Below the pieces are notes generated by a model. That model had not been told where the DNA came from and made no database searches. It was given only the letters and a program-made list of their open reading frames with translations. A stretch of DNA of 64,000 bases from Methanosarcina barkeri str. Wiesmoor (GTDB lineage: Archaea > Halobacteriota > Methanosarcinia > Methanosarcinales > Methanosarcinaceae): contig NZ_CP009526.1 of NCBI RefSeq assembly GCF_000969985.1, positions 1,984,001-2,048,000 on the forward strand. The letters run 5' to 3'. Positions 1-8,308 of the stretch are shown one piece after another (the first letter of the stretch is position 1; each line of letters begins with the position of its first letter). A program made the translations under genes and the position numbers.

Positions 1-729
1 ACAGCCACAATTCCTGTAGGAAACTATCCTAGTGGAGTTGCAGTTTCTCCTGATGGAAAAAGGATATATGTGCCAAATCCCGATTTTGGAAATCCCAGCA
101 ACAACACGATCCTCATTATAAACACAGATACCAACGAGGTTGAAGCTACAGTACTTGTAGGCGAATTTCCTTTTGGAGTTGCCGTTACACTGGACGGGAA
201 AAAGGTGTATGTGACTAATCTCGATGACAAAACTGTCTCTGTAATTGACACTTCAACAAACACTGTTATAGCCACAATTCCTGTAGGAGACTATCCTCGT
301 GGAGTTGCAATAAGTCCGGATGGGAAAAGGGTATATGTGACTAATAGTGGCAGCAATAGCGTTTCTATAATTAACACTGACGCAAACACTGTTACAGCCA
401 CTGTGCCTGTTGGAAACTGGCCAAAAAGTATTGCAGTCACTCCAGATGGAAAAAAGGTATATGTGGCGAACTATGGCAGCATTAGTACTCCTGATGATAC
501 TGTTTCTGTAATTGATATAGCTACTAACATGGTTACAGCTACGGTACATGTAGGAAGTTATCCTTCTGGAGTTGCAGTCACACCGGATGGATCAAGGGTA
601 TATGTGGCTAATCAGCGCAGTGATAATGTCTCTATAATTGACACCGCAACAAACAAAGTTACAGCAACTATGAATGTAGGACGTGGTCCTAATTCCTTTG
701 GGCAGTTTATAGGTTCTCTTCAAGCATAA
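1..729 (+). CDS. YVTN beta-propeller surface protein, 5' end outside window, truncated
   Basis: The reading frame is already open at base 1, so the start lies upstream. It holds about five repeats of roughly 42 residues, each with a core like 'PVGxxPxGVAVxPDGKxxYVxN' followed by 'VSVIDTxTNxVxATV'. This is the YVTN (YncE-like) seven-bladed propeller repeat that is common in Methanosarcina cell-surface proteins and presumably mediates extracellular binding. The frame ends with a TAA at 727-729 in the middle of what is normally a longer protein. The following bases still encode, in the same frame, the linker to a PKD-like domain, so the stop looks like a nonsense mutation. The family call is firm. 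Whether a shortened product is made is unknown. Confidence 0.85.
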   Translation, partial: TATIPVGNYPSGVAVSPDGKRIYVPNPDFGNPSNNTILIINTDTNEVEATVLVGEFPFGVAVTLDGKKVYVTNLDDKTVSVIDTSTNTVIATIPVGDYPRGVAISPDGKRVYVTNSGSNSVSIINTDANTVTATVPVGNWPKSIAVTPDGKKVYVANYGSISTPDDTVSVIDIATNMVTATVHVGSYPSGVAVTPDGSRVYVANQRSDNVSIIDTATNKVTATMNVGRGPNSFGQFIGSLQA

Positions 730-1069
730 CCAGTATTCTCTGTTGCAGACTTCAATAGCAATGTTATAAAGGGGTATGCTCCCATGACAGAAAATTGCTG
801 CGATAACTATGTTAAAGAAAGCGGCTCGAGCAGTGGGCAGTAGTGGGGGAAATAGCCACAGCAACAGTGGAGGAGGTGGAGGTGATTCCCCTGAACTTAA
901 GGTAGTGTCCAAGTAAAGGAACTTTCACAAGCTACTGTTATAAATGGGAACCTGTAAAGTTTGATTTCTAAAGAATACAACCTGTGTTGTGTATCCAAGT
1001 ACACTAGGTATTGGGATATATTACGGAATAGCCAGCCTGCTTGTAGTACCCCTGTATAAAAGAAAGTAA
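730..1069 (+). pseudogene. decayed C-terminal part of the YVTN surface protein
   Basis: Directly after the TAA the same frame reads 'PVFSVADFNSNVIKGYAP', the usual entry into a PKD domain, but the PKD domain itself is missing. A second stop follows at 838-843. In a shifted frame come a Ser/Gly linker ('SNSGGGGGDSPE'), then 'VKELSQATVINGN', and finally 'YYGIASLLVVPLYKRK' with a stop at 1067-1069. That last stretch looks like the C-terminal membrane anchor and basic tail of Methanosarcina surface proteins. Fragments in correct order but different frames, with large deletions, show a gene in decay. Inference: the whole locus from before base 1 to 1069 is one pseudogene. Confidence 0.7.
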
Positions 1070-1105
1070 AAAGGAAAAAATCAAAGTCCTATGTAAAAAG
1101 TCAGT

Positions 1106-1189
1106 GCGAGGGGTGGGATTCGAACCCACGAAATCCTTCGATACCGGATCTTAAGTCCGGCGCCTTTGACCGTGCTGGGCAACCCTCGC
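1106..1189 (-). tRNA. tRNA-Leu (anticodon UAA)
   Basis: Read on the minus strand, a 7-bp acceptor stem GCGAGGG/CCCTCGC encloses a class II cloverleaf. The anticodon arm is CCGGA-CTTAAGA-TCCGG, giving anticodon TAA. There is a long variable arm and a T-arm with GTTCGAATC. No intron is seen and CCA is not encoded. Confidence 0.95.
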
Positions 1190-1241
1190 TCTTTGAAAAA
1201 AAGCAAGTTTTTTTGAGCCGCAAAGATTCGTTATGCGGACA

Positions 1242-1270
1242 TGCTTTAAATAAAGTTAAATTATTTAAAG
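1242..1270. promoter_or_regulatory. AT-rich divergent promoter region (tRNA-Leu and MBL hydrolase)
   Basis: Two TATA-like elements, CTTTAAATAAAG and AATTATTTAAAG, lie between the divergent tRNA-Leu and hydrolase genes. The second ends about 16 bp before the ATG at 1286, the spacing expected for a leaderless or nearly leaderless archaeal mRNA. Prediction from motif and spacing only. Confidence 0.45.
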
Positions 1271-1285
1271 TTTATTCTTTAGCTC

Positions 1286-2041
1286 ATGGAAATTACATTT
1301 CTTGGCACTGGAGTTGCAATCCCTCAGAAAAATAGGGTACAGTCCGGAATTCTTGTAAGGCTAGAAGAAAAGCCATTGCTTATTGATTGCGGAAGCGGCG
1401 TATTGAACCGGTTTCCTGAGGCTGGGGTTTCTCACACTGAGGTGGACACAGTGTTGCTTTCTCACCTTCACCTTGACCACGTAGCTGACCTACACCCTCT
1501 TATCAAGGCAAACTGGCTCCGCGGAAACACGAGTATGAAGGTCTACGGGCCTGAAGGGACCGAAGAATGGTTTTCAAAAGTGATTGACGCTTATGAATAT
1601 CTTCAGGAAGAAGTGGACGTAGACGTTATTGAGCTCACTCCCGGAAAAGAATTTACTCCCGAGGGATTCGATTGTGAGATCAGCTGCACGGCAGCCTCTC
1701 ACAGCGTTCCGACACTGGCTTACCGCGTGACTGGAGAGGACGGAGAATTCGTTTACTCCGCAGACACCGAGCCTTCCAGGGATGTAATGGACCTTGCAGC
1801 CGGGGCCGACCTCTTGATCCACGAATGTTCGTTTCCATCAGACATGAATGTCACAAATCATACCACTCCCAGCTCACTTGCCGACATCCTGGAGGAATAT
1901 AATAACGAAATCGGAAGCATCTGCCTTACACATTTCTATCCGGAAATGCGGGGACACGAAAGAGAAGCAGTGCACCGCCTGAAAGGGTATTTTGAAGGAG
2001 AAGTGATTCTTGCCGAAGACCTCATGAAACTTGAATTATGA
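1286..2041 (+). CDS. metallo-beta-lactamase-fold hydrolase, RNase Z-like
   Basis: The 251-residue protein starts 'MEITFLGTGVAIP', as RNase Z and related metallo-beta-lactamase hydrolases do, and carries the metal-binding signature H60-L-H62-L-D64-H65. Further ligand candidates are His in 'AASHSVP', Asp in 'YSADTEP' and His in 'LTHFYPEM'. The family contains the tRNA 3'-processing endonuclease RNase Z and many uncharacterised phosphodiesterases. The long flexible arm of true RNase Z is not obvious here, so I call it RNase Z-like only. Its position beside a tRNA gene may be chance. A TATA-like box just upstream and no clear ribosome-binding site suggest a leaderless transcript. Confidence 0.85.
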   Translation: MEITFLGTGVAIPQKNRVQSGILVRLEEKPLLIDCGSGVLNRFPEAGVSHTEVDTVLLSHLHLDHVADLHPLIKANWLRGNTSMKVYGPEGTEEWFSKVIDAYEYLQEEVDVDVIELTPGKEFTPEGFDCEISCTAASHSVPTLAYRVTGEDGEFVYSADTEPSRDVMDLAAGADLLIHECSFPSDMNVTNHTTPSSLADILEEYNNEIGSICLTHFYPEMRGHEREAVHRLKGYFEGEVILAEDLMKLEL

Positions 2042-2069
2042 TAAGCACGAAGTGAAATGTGGAGTATAA

Positions 2070-2144
2070 AGTATCCAGTAGATACAAAAAGTATCCAGGA
2101 GGTACAAAAAGTATCCAGAAAGTACAAAGTATCAGGAGGTACAA
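2070..2144 (+). repeat. tandem repeat, about 20-bp unit, 4 copies
   Basis: Four consecutive units of the type AGTATCCAGnAGnTACAAAA, the last two shortened to 18 and 17 bp, lie 28 bp after the hydrolase stop codon. No protein is encoded in them. Confidence 0.8.
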
Positions 2145-2553
2145 AGTGAAATTCAGGCTTTAGGCAAAAGCTTATAATGTTAATACGAGAGGCAATCCGA
2201 ACAATATAAAATCTTTCGGCAATCCTCAAATTTTACTCTTCATCCCTCTTGAAAAAAAGCTAAACGCAAAATTGTTATTCTTGACTTATATATTTCTGGA
2301 TTTACTTCTCAAATCATCCAACTGCATTCTGTTAGGTGAGTATGCAGCCTTATAATTAAATATCAGAAAAACAGAATCATTCTCATACAGAAAAAAGCTC
2401 TGAAATACCGTCTTTATGCATTTAGTCTGTATACATTATCATATAGAAATCCCAGCTACGCAATCGATTGTATCTGAAATACAATACTTATGCACCTATC
2501 ATCTCCGGAACATCTTCGAAATACAAATTTATACTTTTATCACGGTGATCATC
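2145..2553. other. intergenic, no gene seen
   Basis: AT-rich stretch with no convincing reading frame. A continuous frame from 2416 runs into the next gene, but its first 46 codons have no ribosome-binding site and no protein-like composition. Confidence 0.5.
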
Positions 2554-2898
2554 ATGGCGAGACTACTCTCAGAAACGGACATCGGCATTCTGAAAACAGT
2601 TGCACCGGAGTGCGAGGGATATCTCTGTTCAGGCTCAGGAATGACTTATCGTTCTATACTCCCTCCGCTGGCAAACCACTATGCAAAAGATGCTCAGGAT
2701 TTCCTGCGGAGAATAAAACTACTATCTCGATATGATCTTGAATATCTTGTCAGGCTCATCTTATCAGGAGAAGAAAGCCTCGGATGTGTACCATTTGAGT
2801 ATATCGAGCTTTTCATAGAAAATGTCTCTGAAAGGCTGGGTGAGAAAATGGCGGCTCAAGTTAGGGATTCTTATAACAATTCAGAATGCCCTGATTGA
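2554..2898 (+). CDS. conserved-looking hypothetical protein, 114 aa
   Basis: I chose the ATG at 2554, where the product begins 'MARLLSETDIGILK', because a GGTGAT motif lies just upstream and the preceding in-frame codons look non-coding. The protein is predicted to be mostly helical, soluble and acidic. It contains 'CEGYLCSGSGMTYRSILPP' near the N-terminus and a 'YDLEYLVRLILSGEESLGCV' segment (around residues 65-84). Cysteines are at about 26, 31 and 84. I do not recognise a family with a known function. No signal peptide or membrane segment is seen. It stands alone, with the next gene on the other strand. Confidence 0.7.
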   Translation: MARLLSETDIGILKTVAPECEGYLCSGSGMTYRSILPPLANHYAKDAQDFLRRIKLLSRYDLEYLVRLILSGEESLGCVPFEYIELFIENVSERLGEKMAAQVRDSYNNSECPD

Positions 2899-3090
2899 AT
2901 TTTTTACTAGTTAAAGTAAAAATGTGAAAAAGAGGGCCCTTGTAAAACAAGAACTCTTACTCTTGAAAATATTAAAAAAGTGTAAAAACTCTTTAAAAAT
3001 ATTAAATAATGTAGAAATTCGAAATATTGTAATGAAATATTGTAATGAAATATTGTAATAAGGGAAGATTCTTAATCTACACAAACCTTT

Positions 3091-4467
3091 TCAAACTCTC
3101 CCATATTTGTCTTCAAGCCTTTCAATATCGTCTTCTCCAATATAGTCTCCCTGTGCGATCTCAATGAAAACAAGGTTTTGACTGCCTATATTCTTAATTC
3201 GATGTATCTCATTTACCGGAAGATCGACCGAATCTCCAGGAAGAACCCTTATTTCATTCCCGTTTTTAACTACAAGACCCTCTCCACTGATTATGTACCA
3301 GTGCTCGCTTCGATGAAAATGGCGCTGGAGTGAGATTTCGCCCTGAGGAAGAACAGTAAGGCTTTTGACCTTATATCCAGGCCTCTGCCTGAGCACTTCA
3401 TAAAAGCCCCAGGGCCTTTCTTCCTCACGTTTACATTTTTCGAGGATGGTCTCGTACACTTTAATATAATCATCTACCATCCTGTCAACCGAAAAACGTT
3501 TTTCTACGTTTTCCCTGCATTTTTTGCGGGATATGGAGCCAAGTTTTTGCACAGCTTCGGCAGCTTCCTCAACACTATTTACGAGAAATCCAGTCTCTCC
3601 GTCCCGGATAAGCTCGGGCATTGAACCCCTGTTCATTGCAATTACCGGCGTACCGCTGGCCATAGCTTCAACTACGCCAATCCCGAAAGCCTCTTCATAA
3701 TTAATCATGTGAAGCAAAGCATATGCATTTGACAGGAGTTCCTTCTTAAACTCAGGATCGACATGCCCTTCGTAAATAATCTGTTTATTGTCCAGATGGG
3801 GCTGGACTTCTTTTTCAAAATAAGCTTGATCCGCAATGAAGCCAGCAATTCTAAGTTTTCTGCCAGTTTTTTTTGCGACTTCTATTGCTTCCCTTACGCC
3901 TTTGTCTTTATGCAGGCGTGATAAAAAGAGTAGATAATCCTGCGGTTTTTCATTGAAATAAAAGCTTCCTATGTCAATTCCGTGACGAACCGTTGCTATA
4001 TAGTCGAGATCACGGCATCTGTAGGCATCACTTATGGATACGTAAAAAGTTTTATTATTGTACTTTTTATATACAGGCAAAATTTTCCGTGAAGAAATAC
4101 CATGGATCGTTGTTACAACAGGCGTATCGACAAGGGCACTGTAGGTCAAAGGAAGATAATCGAAATGATTATGAATTATATCGAATTCCTTTGCTCTCTC
4201 GAAAACTTCTGAGATATGAAGGCCTTCATACACTTTTCTGATCATATCCTTATCTTCTTCATAAGGTCTCGGACATACAGCATGAAGTTTCGCTGCTGTG
4301 TGAGAGTCCGCTGTCGCAAATAGTGTAACGTCAATACCCCTTTTTACCAGTCCTTCAGTTAATAAGGATACAATAGATTCCCAGGGACCATACTTTTTAG
4401 GTGGCGTGCTCCAGGCAATCGGAGACAACATTGCAATTCTTATATTAATACCCCCAAAATCACTCAC
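3091..4467 (-). CDS. GT4-type glycosyltransferase fused to a C-terminal mannose-6-phosphate isomerase-like cupin
   Basis: Residues 1 to about 340 are a GT-B glycosyltransferase of the GT4 type: N-terminal 'MLSPIAWSTPPKKYGPWE', 'HNHFDY', the acceptor-domain 'LFLSRLHKDKGV' and the sugar-nucleotide motif 'EEAFGIGVVEAMASGTPVIA'. From about residue 350 a cupin follows ('RPWGFYEVL', 'SLQRHFHRSEHWYIISGEG', 'GDSVDLPVNEIHRIKN'), as in the C-terminal half of bacterial ManC or type II mannose-6-phosphate isomerases. This suggests mannose chemistry but does not prove it. It is the last gene of a minus-strand operon with the GH130 protein and a second glycosyltransferase. The start is uncertain: the GTG at 4467 is used here, but a GGGGGT site lies 6 nt before an ATA codon at the point where homologues start ('IRIAMLSPIAW'). 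Confidence 0.85.
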   Translation of the reverse strand: MSDFGGINIRIAMLSPIAWSTPPKKYGPWESIVSLLTEGLVKRGIDVTLFATADSHTAAKLHAVCPRPYEEDKDMIRKVYEGLHISEVFERAKEFDIIHNHFDYLPLTYSALVDTPVVTTIHGISSRKILPVYKKYNNKTFYVSISDAYRCRDLDYIATVRHGIDIGSFYFNEKPQDYLLFLSRLHKDKGVREAIEVAKKTGRKLRIAGFIADQAYFEKEVQPHLDNKQIIYEGHVDPEFKKELLSNAYALLHMINYEEAFGIGVVEAMASGTPVIAMNRGSMPELIRDGETGFLVNSVEEAAEAVQKLGSISRKKCRENVEKRFSVDRMVDDYIKVYETILEKCKREEERPWGFYEVLRQRPGYKVKSLTVLPQGEISLQRHFHRSEHWYIISGEGLVVKNGNEIRVLPGDSVDLPVNEIHRIKNIGSQNLVFIEIAQGDYIGEDDIERLEDKYGRV

Positions 4468-4599
4468 ATCCCCAAACTTATTTTATTTTTTACATTTCAA
4501 CTTTCAGCATTTAATTTTGAGCTTTAATGATTAATTTTTAATTTTTAACTTTAATTTCTAATTTTAACTTTAATTTCTAATTTTTAACTTTGATTTATT

Positions 4600-5634
4600 T
4601 CATTTCAACTTTGAATAGCCTCTCTTTGGATCGGTGGAACTTTCTATATCTTCTTCAAACCACCGGCAGTACTCATCAGGGCACTGCTTTTCCGGGCACT
4701 CGTGGATATATTTCAGAACATCGCGTACTTTTGCGGTAGCTAATGATACTGAGGTATCTGCACTCCCGTAATAAATACGAATTTCATCTCCCGCAAGTAC
4801 CCATCCGCAGGGGAAAACAACGTCGTTTACGTCTCCGCTGCGTTCGTACATTTCACGCGGTCCGAAAACCCAGCCTTCAGATCTGTGAAGTACTTTCCTA
4901 GGATCATCAGGATCAAGAAGAGCAAGTCCAAGCCGGTAACTTGCCTTAGCCGTTGTCTGGCGTACTCCGTGGTACATAATTAACCACCCGTCGGATACAC
5001 GGATTGGCTGTGGAGACAGGCCTATTTTGTTCGCGTCCCACCATCCACCTTCTCTGGCATACAGAAGAACCTCATGCTCTCCCCAGTATTTCATATCAGG
5101 TGAAAAGGAAATCCAGATGTTTGCTTTTGCGCCGCTTATTAAAGATACAGGCCTGTGTAACATTGCCCATCTGCCGTTAAACCTTACAGGAAAAACCGCA
5201 GCGTCCTTGTTTTCAGGAGGTAGGGTAGCTCCTATTCGATCAAAATTTCGGAAGTCATCGGTAAAGGCAAGTGCAGTTAAAGGTCCTGAATCCGAAAAAG
5301 CCGTATATGCCACAGCCCACTTTTCCATCTCATCTATATAAGTTATGCGTGGGTCTTCGATACCGTATATCTCTTCAGGGTAGCCTACAGGATCAGGAGC
5401 AAAGGTTGGTTCAGGATCAATTTCCCAGCCATAAATTCCATTTTTACTCCTTGCTATTGTAAAGTGAGAAAAGCCCCTGTGATCTTCGACTCTGACCAGT
5501 AATAGGGTAGTGCCATCAACTATAGCAGCTGCAGGATTAAAAACTGAATGGGCCCTATAGGGCCACTCGTCAACGGTTAATATAGGATTCCTATCGTATC
5601 TTACAAATAACTCCCCATGGTCTTTCCAGATCAT
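4600..5634 (-). CDS. GH130-family glycoside phosphorylase/hydrolase-like protein
   Basis: The 344-residue protein has the five-bladed propeller pattern of the GH130 (former DUF377) family: 'RYDRNPILTVDEWPYRAHSVFNP' near the N-terminus, 'LLLVRVEDHRG', 'YGIEDPRITYID', 'KDAAVFPV' and late 'VFPCGWVL...IRIYYGSADT'. Characterised members phosphorolyse or hydrolyse beta-mannosides, often beta-1,4- or beta-1,2-linked. Asp in 'GIEDPRIT' is the usual catalytic acid position. No signal peptide is present, so it should act in the cytoplasm. It sits between two glycosyltransferase genes on the same strand, which suggests turnover or synthesis of a mannose-containing oligosaccharide. The substrate is inference. 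A GGGGATGAG ribosome-binding site precedes the ATG at 5634. Confidence 0.85.
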   Translation of the reverse strand: MIWKDHGELFVRYDRNPILTVDEWPYRAHSVFNPAAAIVDGTTLLLVRVEDHRGFSHFTIARSKNGIYGWEIDPEPTFAPDPVGYPEEIYGIEDPRITYIDEMEKWAVAYTAFSDSGPLTALAFTDDFRNFDRIGATLPPENKDAAVFPVRFNGRWAMLHRPVSLISGAKANIWISFSPDMKYWGEHEVLLYAREGGWWDANKIGLSPQPIRVSDGWLIMYHGVRQTTAKASYRLGLALLDPDDPRKVLHRSEGWVFGPREMYERSGDVNDVVFPCGWVLAGDEIRIYYGSADTSVSLATAKVRDVLKYIHECPEKQCPDEYCRWFEEDIESSTDPKRGYSKLK

Positions 5635-5635
5635 A

Positions 5636-5870
5636 TTATTCTCTCATCCCCCAAATCATGCTATTTTTACTCCCCATATCTATTATTCTCTTCTTCCTCA
5701 GATCATGTTATTTTTACTCCCCATATCTATTATTCTCTTATCCCTCAGATCATGTTATTCTTACTCCCCATATCTATTATTCTCTTATCCCTCAGATCAT
5801 GTTATTCTTACTCCCCATATCTATTATTCTCTTATCCCTTAGATCATGTTATCCTCTCATTCCCATATCA
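5636..5870. repeat. tandem repeat, about 47-bp unit, about 5 copies
   Basis: A pyrimidine-rich plus-strand unit with the cores CCCCATATCTATTATTCTC and CAGATCATGTTATT repeats about five times with small differences. It fills most of the gap between the GH130 gene and the upstream glycosyltransferase gene, inside what looks like one operon. The continuous plus-strand reading frames here are a by-product of the repeat. Confidence 0.85.
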
Positions 5871-5914
5871 TACTCTCTCACTCTCCAGATCGTATGCCCT
5901 TTTACTTTCTTCTC

Positions 5915-8308
5915 TCATTCAACTTGATTTGCTGAAAAAAAGCTCCTTCTTTTCTGTAGGATTCTGTCATCTACCTCATCGCTTACCCTGGACTGCAATA
6001 TCGTACTGAAGGCTTTATCCATGTGCTTGTTTAAAGAGCTTAAAGCCATAAGGAAGCAAATTACGGATTCCGCACCCTGGTTGCAATTCATACCATCGCG
6101 GTTGAGTCCATCACAGACCGCGCCTGTGGAATAATCGTACATAACAGTTCGCAAACGATTTCTTCCAAGGAAGTATTCAAACGAATATCTTGCAAGTTCC
6201 AGATATTTTTTATCATGTACAATTTCATAAGCTGAAACATAAGCTTGAGTCAGATAACCTGCTTCGATTGGTTGCTGGTCAAAAATAGGCTTTTCTCCAT
6301 TGTAAGAGTACCAGCCCTGGTTTCCAACCATGTCAAAAAAGTCACCTATCCACTGAATATCAGTAAGAAAATCCAGGGTGTCAAGGCCAATCTTACGATA
6401 AGTTCGATCTTTGGTGTAATTGTATGCCAGTAAAAGTGATTCACTAAGTTTTGCATTACTATAAGTTACTGTAGGTTCGAACCAGTTCCAATCTTCTTTA
6501 TGGTTAGCCTCATATAAGTCGACCAGAGAATTCGCGTGGCTGACAAATATGGATTCAAAGATATCTTTACTTACAAGGGAGTCTACGGATTTGATTTCAT
6601 CCCTGCGCGAATTAAAGACTGATTCAAATTCATCGGTATCCACACCTGTCCTGAGCATTTCGTACAGGCCGCACATGGTATAGGCTTTTGCCCTTGGATA
6701 GTTAAGCTTCTCCATCTCAGGCCTGGCTTTGCTTATAAGGGTATGGGCAAGCGTGCGTATATTTTTAGACAGGTAAGGGCAGCTTACCACATGCCCAAGT
6801 CCGTAGATAGCACGTCCGAGGGTATCCTCACTTCCCTTCTCATCCAAAAATTCCCGTTTATAGTTCATGAAGTTGTGGAAATGCCCCGTGGTGGTCTGGG
6901 CATGTTCAAGAAAACTCAGATATATTGTAATTAACTTCCAGAACTCCTCAGCTTTTTTCTGGTTATCTATTAACTGTGTCAGTACAACAAGAGCTCGGCC
7001 TACGTCATCAGTACTGTACCCGTAATGACGAGCCGGCACACCAAGATTGGTATGCTGAATAATGCCTACGTCGTCAGTTAATAATTTCAGGTAATCAAGT
7101 TTTACTTCAGGAAGCTGGTTTGGAAGGAAATTAAACTTTTTTAAGGTGGAGTAGGCACTGTAATTCTTTAAAGCTCTGGTGAAAACCTTGTTATATTGTT
7201 TACCTACATTTTTCCATGTCATTTTTCGACCGAAATCATATGCCTTTTTGCGCATATTATCACACTCTTCTGGATTTTCTATTAAATACAAAAGAGATTT
7301 TTTAAAACCACCTGTGTCTCCGAAATCTACAAGCAAACCGCGATTATCAGAAAGCATTTCCTGAGCATACCAGTATGGAGTGGAAACTATTGCTTTTCCC
7401 ATACCAATTGCATAGGTCAGAGCGCCGCTTACTATCTGCTCTCTGGAAAGGTAGGGAGATACGTAAATATCACTGGCAAGGATATAATTACAAAGTTCTT
7501 CTTTCTCGACAAATTTGTCATGGAATACTACATTTTTTTCAAGTCCGAGTTCTGAAACCTTATTCTGAAGGTATTGCCTGTATGTTTCTCCAAAGTTCTT
7601 TTTAATTACAGGATGCGTAGCACCCAGTATGAGGTAAACGAGGTCAGGGTACTGGCTTATGACTTCAGGAAGAGCATCAAGCATACTTTCGATACCTTTA
7701 TTCTGGCTCAGCAGGCCGAAAGTTAAGACAAGAGGAGATCCCTTCAGGTTCAATCTATTTCTATACTTACTGCAGTTATTAAAAGGGTAATCCGGTACTC
7801 CGTGAAAGATTAATTCTATTTTATCCTCGGGAACTTTATAAACGTCTTTTAACATCTCGACTGCAGTCTGGCTCATCACAATTAGCTTTTCGGAATACCT
7901 GATGAGTTTTTCCGTGGATGCTCGATACTCAGGTTCAGGTTCCCGGATTACAGTATGCATCGTGCTTATCACAGGTTTGTTGATTCCTGAAAGAAGAGCA
8001 AAAATATAGTCTCCCGCATTTCCCCAGAAAAGCCCAAATTCGTGCTGCAGGCATACGATATCAATATCAGATTGGTTTATATAATCCGCAGCCCGGTAAT
8101 AATCCTCTATCCTGTCCCTCTGTATTTGAAAAACGACTTCTTCAGGATAATTATAGGTCTCAGAGGGATCGTTCAAAGCAATTACTTCACAATGAACGTC
8201 ATTACCTTCTCCGGGCATTGAATTTAAAAGATCGGATGTGAATGTGGCAATCCCACACTCTTTTGGAATATAAGTTCCTATAAATAACACTTTCAATTGT
8301 TTATTCAA
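5915..8308 (-). CDS. GT4 glycosyltransferase with a large C-terminal helical-barrel domain, 797 aa
   Basis: Residues 1 to about 385 form a GT-B glycosyltransferase: 'LFIGTYIPKECGIATFTSDL' at the N-terminus, 'LQHEFGLFWG', 'VLTFGLLSQNKGIESMLDAL', and 'ASDIYVSPYLSREQIVSGAL' in place of the usual E(x7)E loop. The remaining 400 residues are rich in Trp, Tyr and helices ('GHFHNFMNYKREFLDEKGSE', 'WYSYNGEKPIFDQQPIEAGY', 'NRDGMNCNQGAES') and resemble an (alpha/alpha)6 barrel-type domain often joined to such transferases. A TTG start is supported by GGGGGT 5 nt upstream. It is the first gene of the three-gene minus-strand operon. Predicted cytoplasmic. The exact sugar donor is unknown. Confidence 0.85.
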   Translation of the reverse strand: MNKQLKVLFIGTYIPKECGIATFTSDLLNSMPGEGNDVHCEVIALNDPSETYNYPEEVVFQIQRDRIEDYYRAADYINQSDIDIVCLQHEFGLFWGNAGDYIFALLSGINKPVISTMHTVIREPEPEYRASTEKLIRYSEKLIVMSQTAVEMLKDVYKVPEDKIELIFHGVPDYPFNNCSKYRNRLNLKGSPLVLTFGLLSQNKGIESMLDALPEVISQYPDLVYLILGATHPVIKKNFGETYRQYLQNKVSELGLEKNVVFHDKFVEKEELCNYILASDIYVSPYLSREQIVSGALTYAIGMGKAIVSTPYWYAQEMLSDNRGLLVDFGDTGGFKKSLLYLIENPEECDNMRKKAYDFGRKMTWKNVGKQYNKVFTRALKNYSAYSTLKKFNFLPNQLPEVKLDYLKLLTDDVGIIQHTNLGVPARHYGYSTDDVGRALVVLTQLIDNQKKAEEFWKLITIYLSFLEHAQTTTGHFHNFMNYKREFLDEKGSEDTLGRAIYGLGHVVSCPYLSKNIRTLAHTLISKARPEMEKLNYPRAKAYTMCGLYEMLRTGVDTDEFESVFNSRRDEIKSVDSLVSKDIFESIFVSHANSLVDLYEANHKEDWNWFEPTVTYSNAKLSESLLLAYNYTKDRTYRKIGLDTLDFLTDIQWIGDFFDMVGNQGWYSYNGEKPIFDQQPIEAGYLTQAYVSAYEIVHDKKYLELARYSFEYFLGRNRLRTVMYDYSTGAVCDGLNRDGMNCNQGAESVICFLMALSSLNKHMDKAFSTILQSRVSDEVDDRILQKRRSFFSANQVE

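Noticed and set aside
838-843. In-frame TAG in the surface-protein remnant as a pyrrolysine codon
   Set aside because: A TAA precedes it in the same frame and the following sequence is out of frame, so decay explains it better.
5617-6009. Two overlapping plus-strand frames rich in Tyr, Ser and Leu
   Set aside because: They are created by the 47-bp tandem repeat and overlap the start of the GH130 gene.
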